Origin: Propionibacteriaceae bacterium
GTDB lineage: Bacteria > Actinomycetota > Actinomycetes > Propionibacteriales > Propionibacteriaceae
Direction of reading: 5' to 3'
Assembly (NCBI GenBank): GCA_030544185.1
Contig: JAUNRO010000063.1
Location: forward strand, 1 to 12,285
DNA length: 12,285 bases
In this document: positions 1 through 6,178 of the stretch, piece after piece
Layout: the number at the start of each line of letters is the position of its first letter
Position numbering within the stretch: the first letter of the stretch is position 1
Made by a program: the position numbers and the translations under genes
Notes under the pieces: generated by a model
The model's database searches: none
Seen by the model: only the letters and a program-made list of their open reading frames with translations
What the model was told of the DNA's origin: nothing

Positions 1-1157
1 CGCACGATCACCAGGCCGAGCCCGATCACCAGCACGATCGTGACCACCACGGCGGCGACCCACCAGTTCTGGGAGCGGGTCCGCGGGCCCATTGCGGCGA
101 ACAGCCCGGCCCCGGCGAGGAGTCCGGCGACTCCGGTGACCGGCAGCGCGAGGGGGATCCGGTCGGCGTGGGCGGCGACGGCGGCGGTGACTGCGGCGCT
201 GGCGACCGGCACAGCGGCCAGGTGATAGAGGAAGTTCTGTTGCTGGATCAGAAACGGCGCGGTGAGGACGCCCAGCACGACGAACGCGATGAGGGCGGCC
301 CGACGCCCGGTCGAGCCCTGGGTGAGCAGCCAACCGATCGCGACGACCGCGACGATCGTGATCGGTGAGACCACCAGCGCGTTCACCAGGCCCTCGGCGA
401 GTTCCGCCAGGGTCCCGGACCCGAAGTCGGGGTTCAGCGTCGGCATCTCCCGCAGCCACTGCCATTCCCGTGCCTCGGCAAGGACCGTCGCCGCGAAGAG
501 CGCCGGGGCGGCCAGGACGGTGGCGAACGTGGTCCGGGCGCCGCGGTCCTTGTCCAGCGCGGTGATCACGATCAGCGCGGCCAGCGCGGTGGCGCCGGTG
601 GTGAATTTCAACCCCACCACGATCGCGAGCAGGATGCCCGCTGCCGGGGTGGCCCACACGGGCGCACCGGGATTGTCGGCGGCGTCGCCCCGGGGCCGCC
701 ACAGAGCCAGCCCCACGGCCGCGACGGCCAATGCTGCGGCAAACCACTCGGGTTCGGCGAAGTCCCAGCCCGGCGCCCACGCCAGTGCCGCGCCCACCGC
801 GATCGATGTCCACGCGGCCACCCGCGGCGTACACCTGCGGCGCAGCCCTCGCCACAGCACCACCGCCGCCCCGACAGCGATCACCACACACCATCCCCGC
901 ACCACGGCCTCGCGCACGAAGAACTCGCCCGGGGTCACCGCATCGAGCACCGCCATCACGGCCCGGCTCGTGAGCGGCCGGTGTGCCCAGACCTCGGTCC
1001 AGCCCCGCCCGGCGGCGCCCGCCGTGTCGAGCGCGCCGAGCACATAGCGCACGTCCTGATTCACCCCGGGGCGCAGAACCTGACCGATCGTGACGAGCAC
1101 CAGCGCCACCATGAGCCCAACATGGTGGAGTCGTCGAGTCAGCGGTGCCGGTTGCAC
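1..1157 (-). CDS. Multi-pass membrane protein, possibly GT-C glycosyltransferase-like (3' end outside window)
   Basis: The minus strand is open from a GTG at 1157 to the left edge, giving at least 385 residues without a stop, so the C-terminus is missing. The product is strongly hydrophobic with many membrane helices. The first (about residues 15-30) is followed by an outer-loop-like segment containing QDVRYVLGALD and, further on, WAHRPLTSR. An acidic residue just after helix 1 together with a multi-helix layout recalls GT-C glycosyltransferases that use polyprenyl-phosphate sugars, but I recognise no family motif, so function is open. The GTG at 1157 was chosen because TAGGCT lies 7 bases upstream, which suits a leaderless start. 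An internal ATG at 1112 is in frame, but starting there would cut into the first helix. It is divergent from the methyltransferase gene and shares its promoter region. Plus-strand reading frames over this stretch look like GC-driven shadows. Confidence 0.7.
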   Translation of the reverse strand, partial: MQPAPLTRRLHHVGLMVALVLVTIGQVLRPGVNQDVRYVLGALDTAGAAGRGWTEVWAHRPLTSRAVMAVLDAVTPGEFFVREAVVRGWCVVIAVGAAVVLWRGLRRRCTPRVAAWTSIAVGAALAWAPGWDFAEPEWFAAALAVAAVGLALWRPRGDAADNPGAPVWATPAAGILLAIVVGLKFTTGATALAALIVITALDKDRGARTTFATVLAAPALFAATVLAEAREWQWLREMPTLNPDFGSGTLAELAEGLVNALVVSPITIVAVVAIGWLLTQGSTGRRAALIAFVVLGVLTAPFLIQQQNFLYHLAAVPVASAAVTAAVAAHADRIPLALPVTGVAGLLAGAGLFAAMGPRTRSQNWWVAAVVVTIVLVIGLGLVIV

Positions 1158-1164
1158 GCGGTTC

Positions 1165-1174
1165 AGCCTACGAT
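1165..1174. promoter_or_regulatory. Overlapping divergent -10 boxes, both for leaderless starts
   Basis: Plus strand: TACGAT at 1169-1174, then 7 bases, then the methyltransferase ATG at 1182. Minus strand: TAGGCT at 1170-1165, then 7 bases, then GTG at 1157. The boxes share the TA at 1169-1170. Both fit the actinobacterial TAnnnT -10 consensus, with transcription starting at or next to the start codon. No convincing -35 is visible on either side. Two polymerases could not occupy this site at once, so the promoters should exclude each other. Start sites are inferred, not measured. Confidence 0.6.
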
Positions 1175-1181
1175 GAGGCCG

Positions 1182-2228
1182 ATGATCAAGTACTTGGGCT
1201 CCAAGCGCACGTTGGTGCCGGTGCTCGGGGAGCTGTTCACGCGCAGCGGCGCCGCCACCGCGCTGGACCTGTTCACCGGCACCACGCGTGTCGCGCAGGA
1301 GTTCGCCCGCCGGGGCGGATTCGTGCATGCGAACGACACGGCGGCGTACTCTCATCTCCTCGCCCAGTGCTATATCGAGACCGATGCCGAGACCATCGAC
1401 CGCGCCGAGGTCGCCGATGCGATCGCCCGGCTGGAGGCCCTGCCGGACCGGCGCGGCTATGTCACCGAGGTCTTCTGTGAGCAGGCCCGCTTTTTTCAGC
1501 CCCACAACGGTGTCCGGATCGATGCGATCCGTGCGGGAATCGATGAGTGGTACGCCGGGTCGCCGCTGCGCCCGATCCTGCTGACCAGTCTCCTGGAGGC
1601 GGCGGACCGGGTCGATTCCACGGTCGGGCTGCAGATGGCCTATCTCAAGCAGTGGGCGCCGCGGTCGTTCCAGCCGTTGCGGTTGCGCATCCCCGAGCTG
1701 GTCCCCGGGACCGGTCGCGCCCATCAGGCCGATGCCGCCGAGCTCGTTCGCGAGCTGCCCGAGGTCGATCTGGCCTATCTGGATCCGCCCTACAACCAGC
1801 ACCGCTATCTGAGCAACTATCACGTGTGGGAGACGCTGGTCCGCGGCGACGAACCGGAGCACTACGGCAAGGCCTGCAAGCGGATCGATGCGCGGGACCC
1901 GGAGCTCAAGAGCCCCTGGAACAGCAAGCGGACGATGCCGGCCGAGTTCGCCGCCGTGCTCGCCGCGGTGCGCGCCCCGGTGGTGGTGGTGTCGTTCTCC
2001 AACGAGGGGTTCGTCCCGCTGCCCGAGCTGGTCGAGATGTGCTCGGTCCGCGGTGCGGTGGAGGTGCTCGACTTTGCGTTCCATCGCTATGTCGGCGCGC
2101 GGCTGGGGATCTTCAACCCGCAGGGGGTCAAGGTGGGCCGGGTCTCGCACACCCGCAACGTCGAGCATGTGGTGGTCTGCGGCGATCCCGAGTTGGTCGT
2201 CGAGATGACGCTCGGGCTGGCCGCGTGA
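1182..2228 (+). CDS. D12-class (Dam-like) N6-adenine DNA methyltransferase
   Basis: It transfers a methyl group from S-adenosylmethionine to N6 of adenine in a specific DNA sequence. The 348-residue product has the motif order of alpha-class enzymes: motif X KYLGSKR (3-9), motif I DLFTG (29-33) for AdoMet binding, a central region (about 70-185) expected to hold target recognition, and catalytic motif IV DPPY (201-204). It resembles the COG3392-type adenine-specific methylases. No restriction endonuclease or specificity subunit lies nearby, so it appears solitary. ATG 1182 was chosen because the protein then opens with MIKYLGSKR and TACGAT sits 7 bases upstream, consistent with leaderless transcription; an in-frame ATG at 1173 falls inside that box. 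The stop overlaps the glycosylase start by GTGA (2225-2228). The recognition sequence cannot be read from the protein. Confidence 0.9.
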   Translation: MIKYLGSKRTLVPVLGELFTRSGAATALDLFTGTTRVAQEFARRGGFVHANDTAAYSHLLAQCYIETDAETIDRAEVADAIARLEALPDRRGYVTEVFCEQARFFQPHNGVRIDAIRAGIDEWYAGSPLRPILLTSLLEAADRVDSTVGLQMAYLKQWAPRSFQPLRLRIPELVPGTGRAHQADAAELVRELPEVDLAYLDPPYNQHRYLSNYHVWETLVRGDEPEHYGKACKRIDARDPELKSPWNSKRTMPAEFAAVLAAVRAPVVVVSFSNEGFVPLPELVEMCSVRGAVEVLDFAFHRYVGARLGIFNPQGVKVGRVSHTRNVEHVVVCGDPELVVEMTLGLAA

Positions 2229-2815
2229 CCCTCGATCCCGATCCCGTCGCCGGCGCCCGCCAGCTGCTCGGGGCGACCCTGGCGCGCGGCACGACGGCGG
2301 TGCGGATCACCGAGGTCGAGGCGTACGCCGGGGCCGGCGACCCCGCGTCACATGCCTTCCGCGGGCCGACCCGGCGCAACGCGGTGATGTTCGGCCCGGC
2401 GGGGCGGCTCTACGTCTATGCGATGCACGGCCACTTCTGCGCCAACGTCATCTGTACGCCTCAGGGGGTCGGTGGCGGGGTGCTGATCCGGGCGGGCGAG
2501 GTCGTCGAGGGAATCGAGCATGCCCGAGAGCGCCGCCCGGGCGTCGCCGATCCGAAGCTTGCCCGCGGGCCCGGCAACCTGACCCGTGCGCTCGGGATCA
2601 GCCTGGCCGACAACGGCGCGGAGCTGCTCACCGGCGACTCCGCCGTGCAGGTGAGGCTCGCCACGATCGGCCCCGGGCACGTGTCGGCGGGGCCGCGCGT
2701 CGGGGTGTCCCGCGCCGCCGACGTCGCCTGGCGGTTCTGGGTGACCGGCGATCCGAGCGTCTCGGCGTACCGCCCAGCACGCACGATCGTGCGGCCTGGC
2801 CCAGGCAGCGAGTAA
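2225..2815 (+). CDS. 3-methyladenine / alkyladenine DNA glycosylase (AAG/Mpg family)
   Basis: It excises alkylated or deaminated purines (3-methyladenine, hypoxanthine) from DNA to start base-excision repair. The 196-residue product is the usual bacterial size. Motifs align with human AAG: EVEAY holds the probable catalytic Glu32 (human E125) and Tyr34 (Y127), His43 matches H136, YVY supplies Tyr65 (Y159), and CAN gives Asn74 (N169). The usual YG after YVY is HG here (His68), a departure close to the active site. The GTG start at 2225 overlaps the methyltransferase stop by four bases, so translation is probably coupled. The ORF is open further upstream, but that part is an off-frame shadow of the methyltransferase, and the family N-terminus begins near this GTG. 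The DUF2510 gene follows after 23 bp. Confidence 0.93.
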   Translation: MTLDPDPVAGARQLLGATLARGTTAVRITEVEAYAGAGDPASHAFRGPTRRNAVMFGPAGRLYVYAMHGHFCANVICTPQGVGGGVLIRAGEVVEGIEHARERRPGVADPKLARGPGNLTRALGISLADNGAELLTGDSAVQVRLATIGPGHVSAGPRVGVSRAADVAWRFWVTGDPSVSAYRPARTIVRPGPGSE

Positions 2816-2826
2816 CCTCCCCGGGC

Positions 2827-2833
2827 GAGGAGG
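2827..2833 (+). promoter_or_regulatory. Strong ribosome binding site for the DUF2510 gene
   Basis: GAGGAGG lies 5 bases before the ATG at 2839 and is the clearest Shine-Dalgarno sequence in the window. Most other first genes here lack one. It implies a leadered message, in keeping with this gene being the downstream member of a transcript from the methyltransferase promoter. Confidence 0.75.
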
Positions 2834-2838
2834 TCGTC

Positions 2839-3684
2839 ATGCAGCAACCGGGGTGGTATCCCGATCCCAGCGGCCAGCCCGGCCGATTCCGCTTCTGGGA
2901 CGGCCGCGCCTGGACGACGGTGACGACCGGCGACCCGCGCCAGCCCTGGCCTGTCCCGGCTCCCGAGCCGCGCGTTGCGAAGACGCCAGTGATCATCGCG
3001 GTGGCCGCGGCGCTGGTGCTGCTGCTCGGGGCCGGTGGGTTCTGGGCGGCGACCCGGGGGAGTACGCCGGACCCGGCGCCGACGACGCCCGGGCCCGGTG
3101 GGTTCACCACTTCGACCCAGCCGTCGGGCCCGACCAGCCCGACCATGGGCGCCGCTGCCTCGCTCGACTGCTCGGGCGGGAACAACATCTATACCAGGAC
3201 GGCGCTGGCGAGCTATACCTCGACGGGGGTCACCTATCAGGGCGTGCCGGACTGGCGGTTCTCCTTCTCACCGACCTATTGGACGTGGCTGGACGACCAT
3301 TCCTCGATGGGTGACATCCGGCTCGATGCCGCCGACAACGAGGCCGGCATCACCCTCGGTGGGATCCGGTTCGACAACGGGTTCGCCGATCAGAGCACTG
3401 CCGGGGAGCTGACGCTGGAGTGCCTGGAGGGCTCGCTTTCGCTGGAGGAACCCACGACCGCGGGCCCGGCGACCACCAGGGAGACCGAGCTCGATGGGAT
3501 GCGCACCTTCCACACCCGCTCCGAGTTCACCGCCGCCAGCACGAGCGTCCCCCTGGTCGTCGATGTCTATGTGATCGACGCCGGCCAGGGCAACAAATGG
3601 GCCCAGCTCATCACGTTCCATCGCGCCGGCAGCTCGGCGCAGGCGCAGATCGAACAGGCCGTCAGCACCCTTCGCCACGTCTGA
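2839..3684 (+). CDS. DUF2510 membrane-anchored protein with extracytoplasmic domain
   Basis: The 281-residue product begins with a DUF2510 module (about 4-26: PGWYPDP ... FWDGRAW), an actinobacterial domain of unknown function expected to face the cytoplasm. A Pro-rich spacer precedes one membrane helix (about 50-71), followed by a Thr/Pro/Ser/Gly-rich linker (72-105) typical of cell-wall-spanning segments. The rest (106-281) is a folded-looking outer domain with two cysteines (111 and 195) that could form a disulfide. I do not recognise that domain. No catalytic motif is visible, so a structural, ligand-binding or signalling role is equally possible. The ATG at 2839 has GAGGAGG five bases upstream. 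It lies 23 bp after the DNA glycosylase and is probably co-transcribed with it, though the functions have no evident link. All six Tyr codons are TAT. Confidence 0.85.
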   Translation: MQQPGWYPDPSGQPGRFRFWDGRAWTTVTTGDPRQPWPVPAPEPRVAKTPVIIAVAAALVLLLGAGGFWAATRGSTPDPAPTTPGPGGFTTSTQPSGPTSPTMGAAASLDCSGGNNIYTRTALASYTSTGVTYQGVPDWRFSFSPTYWTWLDDHSSMGDIRLDAADNEAGITLGGIRFDNGFADQSTAGELTLECLEGSLSLEEPTTAGPATTRETELDGMRTFHTRSEFTAASTSVPLVVDVYVIDAGQGNKWAQLITFHRAGSSAQAQIEQAVSTLRHV

Positions 3685-3713
3685 GCGGGCGTCCAGCGAG
3701 CGCCGCGGCGCAC

Positions 3714-6083
3714 TCAATCCGTTGCCTTGAGCACCGCGATCGCCCACGGCTGGACCACATAGTCGCCCGGGATCTCCTCGGCCTTGTCCGCCGGCCAGGT
3801 GTTGTCGTTGCCCTCGGCCCACGCCGCGGTGTCGATCGTGCGCACCCAGGTATGGTCCGCGATCGTGGCGAACCTCTGCTCCTGCGGGGTCTGGTTGATC
3901 AGCACCAGCAGATCCGGGTCGCCGACGCCGGAGGAATCGATGTGCAGCCGGATTAAGCGGTCGCCCTCGCGCACAGGTTCGGTGCCGTCGGGGCGGTGGA
4001 AGAAATAGGACACATCGTCGTCGTCGAGGACCTGGTTGCCGTAGGCGCGCTGCCGCAGGGAGGGCCGGTCGGCGCGCAGGTGCAGCAACGTCCGGGTGAA
4101 GCGCAGGATCGGGTTGTGCGTGCCGGGGGCGGTGCCGAAGACGTCATAGTACGCCGGGCCGTCCGGGTCGTCCGGGTCGACGGACAGGAGCGTGGGCCGG
4201 GGGGAGACGGCTTGGGCCCAGTTGTTCCACAGCCCGATGGTGTTGAGCTGCCAGGGGTTGTTGTTGCCGTTTTGGGTGCGTCCGTATTCGTCACCCGAGG
4301 TGAGCATCGGCACCCCGCGGGACAGGATCAGCACCACCAGGAAATTGCGCAGCCGCGTGCGCCGCAGCGCGTGGTTGCCGCCGGAGTCCCAGGCGAGATT
4401 GTCGTCGCTGCCGCCGTCGGACGGACCGAACGGCCACGGCTGCTGATTGTCGGGCGTGATGAACGACACAAGGTCCAGCAGGCAGAAGCCGTCGTGGGCG
4501 GTCACGAAATTGATGGAGCGCTGCGGCCCGCCCTGGTCGTTGAAGTTCTCATAGTCCCCATTGACCATCGCCATGAACTCACCGGCATTGCCGTCGCCCT
4601 TGAGAAATCCGCGGACGGCATCGCGATAGCGCCCATTCCACTCGCCCCAGCCTGCGGGGAAGTTGCCGACTTCATAGCCCCACAGGTCCCATGCCTCGGC
4701 GATGATCTCCAGGTGTTTTTCCTCGGCGAGATCCGCGATCGCCGCCAGCAGCGGGTGGGTGCTGAAGAACTTCTTCTGCTCCGCCCAGTTCTCCTTGTCG
4801 AAGGCATTGGGAGTACGCCCCAGCACGGGCGCCAGGTCGAACCGGAACCCGTCCACACCGAACTCGTCGGCCCAATGCGTCAGCGAGTCCAGGACCAGAT
4901 TCTGCGTCGCCGGTGAGGAGTGGTTGAGCTGGTTTGAGCACCCGGTGGCGCCGTCGACGAGCCGGTGGTCGTTCGTCTGCACGTAGTAGTCGTTGACCGC
5001 GAACCCGCCCAACGACGTGAACCCCGTCGCGTCGCGGTCGTGGTCCCAGTGGCCGCCCTCGGCGGTGTGGTTGTAGACCACATCGAGATAGACCTCGATC
5101 CCCACCTCGTGGAAGGCGCGCACCATCTGCTTGAACTCCCGGGTGGGGCCGCCGCGCGAGCGATCCGAGGAGTACGCCCGGTTGGGCGCGAAGTAGGACA
5201 GGGTCTGATAACCCCAGTGGTTGATCGCGCCCTGATCGGCGGTGCGCGGGGAACTGTTCGTCTCGTGCACCGGCAGCAACTCGATCGTCGTGATTCCCAG
5301 CGCCTTCAGATAGGGCGCGAGGAGCGCCGCCCCGGCGTACGTCCCCTGGAGATCCTCGGGGATGTCGACCACCTTCTCGAACCCCGGTTCCCGTCGGAAG
5401 ATCGAGCCGAGCTCGGTCGCACTCGGATGCCGGGTCAGGTTCCCGATGTGGGACTCATAGATGATCGCGTCCTCCGCGGGCAGGCGCGGGCGCTCGCCGG
5501 GGGCGGTGGAGTCGGTGACGACAATCGCCTTCGGGGCCCACAGGCCGGTGTCGATCTCGCGGCGGGGCACGCCGCGATGGATCTCCCCGCCGGTGCCGAA
5601 CACCCCGGGATCGCCGCCGGTGAGCGTGATCTCGGGGGCCATCAAGTTGTGGGTGAGCTCGAGGGCATAGGGATCGAACAGCACCTTGTTGGGGTTGAAC
5701 CGGTTGCCGTCGCCATCGACATCGGCGATGAAACCGTCGTTCGACCCATGCCGTGTCCAGCGCGGATCGAACGGCCAGTTCGGTCCCCAACAACGGAAGG
5801 CATAGAGGGTGCCGGGACCGGCGTTGGCGAGCTTGGCCCGCCAGATGCCGTCGGCGCCCTTGGCCATCGGGAAATCCACCGCGGCCACGTGGCCGGCTGC
5901 TGCGGCATAGATCTCGAGCAGCACGTGGGTGGCGGCCGGGGCGTACACCGCGAAGGTCGTCGCCTGCTCGAACGGCCGGAAGACCGGTCCCAGGGACCAG
6001 TCGGCGTCGGCCCAGGTGTCGGGTTGCGCCGCGGTCGCACGGACCGCGACGGTGGAAAAGCAGCTGACACTCTGGGGACTCAC
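3714..6083 (-). CDS. Isoamylase-type glycogen-debranching enzyme (GH13, GlgX-like)
   Basis: It hydrolyses alpha-1,6 branch points of glycogen or related glucans, releasing linear maltodextrins. The 789-residue product has an N-terminal CBM48-like beta domain (about 35-125), then the GH13 barrel with all four conserved regions: DVVYNH (334-339), GFRFD (412-416, nucleophile Asp416), AEAWD (462-466, acid/base Glu463) and AHD (529-531). Segments such as FPAGWGEWNG, PFGPSDGG and NRFNPNK resemble the Pseudomonas isoamylase branch more than the E. coli GlgX branch. That Pseudomonas enzyme is secreted, yet no signal peptide is visible here, so I infer a cytoplasmic glycogen role. The start is GTG at 6083; no in-frame ATG fits and no Shine-Dalgarno sequence is visible. 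A three-codon ORF (ATG at 6091) ends on the start as GTGA. It converges with the DUF2510 gene (29 bp gap). No other glycogen gene is in the window. Confidence 0.92.
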   Translation of the reverse strand: MSPQSVSCFSTVAVRATAAQPDTWADADWSLGPVFRPFEQATTFAVYAPAATHVLLEIYAAAAGHVAAVDFPMAKGADGIWRAKLANAGPGTLYAFRCWGPNWPFDPRWTRHGSNDGFIADVDGDGNRFNPNKVLFDPYALELTHNLMAPEITLTGGDPGVFGTGGEIHRGVPRREIDTGLWAPKAIVVTDSTAPGERPRLPAEDAIIYESHIGNLTRHPSATELGSIFRREPGFEKVVDIPEDLQGTYAGAALLAPYLKALGITTIELLPVHETNSSPRTADQGAINHWGYQTLSYFAPNRAYSSDRSRGGPTREFKQMVRAFHEVGIEVYLDVVYNHTAEGGHWDHDRDATGFTSLGGFAVNDYYVQTNDHRLVDGATGCSNQLNHSSPATQNLVLDSLTHWADEFGVDGFRFDLAPVLGRTPNAFDKENWAEQKKFFSTHPLLAAIADLAEEKHLEIIAEAWDLWGYEVGNFPAGWGEWNGRYRDAVRGFLKGDGNAGEFMAMVNGDYENFNDQGGPQRSINFVTAHDGFCLLDLVSFITPDNQQPWPFGPSDGGSDDNLAWDSGGNHALRRTRLRNFLVVLILSRGVPMLTSGDEYGRTQNGNNNPWQLNTIGLWNNWAQAVSPRPTLLSVDPDDPDGPAYYDVFGTAPGTHNPILRFTRTLLHLRADRPSLRQRAYGNQVLDDDDVSYFFHRPDGTEPVREGDRLIRLHIDSSGVGDPDLLVLINQTPQEQRFATIADHTWVRTIDTAAWAEGNDNTWPADKAEEIPGDYVVQPWAIAVLKATD

Positions 6084-6127
6084 GCACTCATCGTGCCAAA
6101 GACCGTTGCCCCATGTGTGCAGACTCC

Positions 6128-6163
6128 CTCCGGTTTGCCTGCCGGACTGTGCCCCAACCGGAG
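6128..6163. promoter_or_regulatory. 8-bp inverted repeat upstream of the GPDPase-like gene (candidate operator)
   Basis: CTCCGGTT (6128-6135) and AACCGGAG (6156-6163) are perfect inverted copies separated by 20 bases. The right arm ends 2 bases before the TAGAGT box at 6166, so the repeat spans where a -35 and activator or repressor would lie. It also sits in the only gap upstream of the divergent debranching enzyme gene. No regulator is encoded nearby to match it. A structured RNA is less likely, because the repeat lies upstream of the predicted start site. Confidence 0.4.
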
Positions 6164-6165
6164 CC

Positions 6166-6171
6166 TAGAGT
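6166..6171 (+). promoter_or_regulatory. -10 box TAGAGT for leaderless GPDPase-like gene
   Basis: TAGAGT ends 7 bases before the GTG at 6179, which places the expected transcription start on the start codon. No Shine-Dalgarno sequence is present. The same geometry recurs before five other genes here. Confidence 0.6.
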
Positions 6172-6178
6172 GGGGTTC

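Noticed and set aside
262..1047. Plus-strand ORF of 261 codons opposite the left membrane gene
   Set aside because: Rich in Ala, Thr, Arg, Ser and Pro with no family features. The minus-strand frame gives a coherent hydrophobic protein with a promoter, so this is a GC-driven shadow.
981..1181. N-terminal extension of the methyltransferase ORF
   Set aside because: The extension overlaps the divergent gene and the promoter and does not look like methyltransferase. The family N-terminus begins at MIKYLGSKR.
1182..2228. Restriction-modification system around the methyltransferase
   Set aside because: No endonuclease, specificity subunit, Vsr-like or helicase gene lies within the visible neighbours; all adjacent genes have other assignments.
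3700..3711. 12-bp GC palindrome GCGCCGCGGCGC between the DUF2510 and debranching-enzyme genes
   Set aside because: It has no loop and no T tract, so it is a weak terminator, and such palindromes arise often at this GC content.
4161..4178. Tandem 9-bp repeat GTCCGGGTC twice
   Set aside because: It encodes an Asp-Pro-Asp repeat inside the debranching enzyme in a surface-loop-like stretch; two copies only, with no sign of phase variation.
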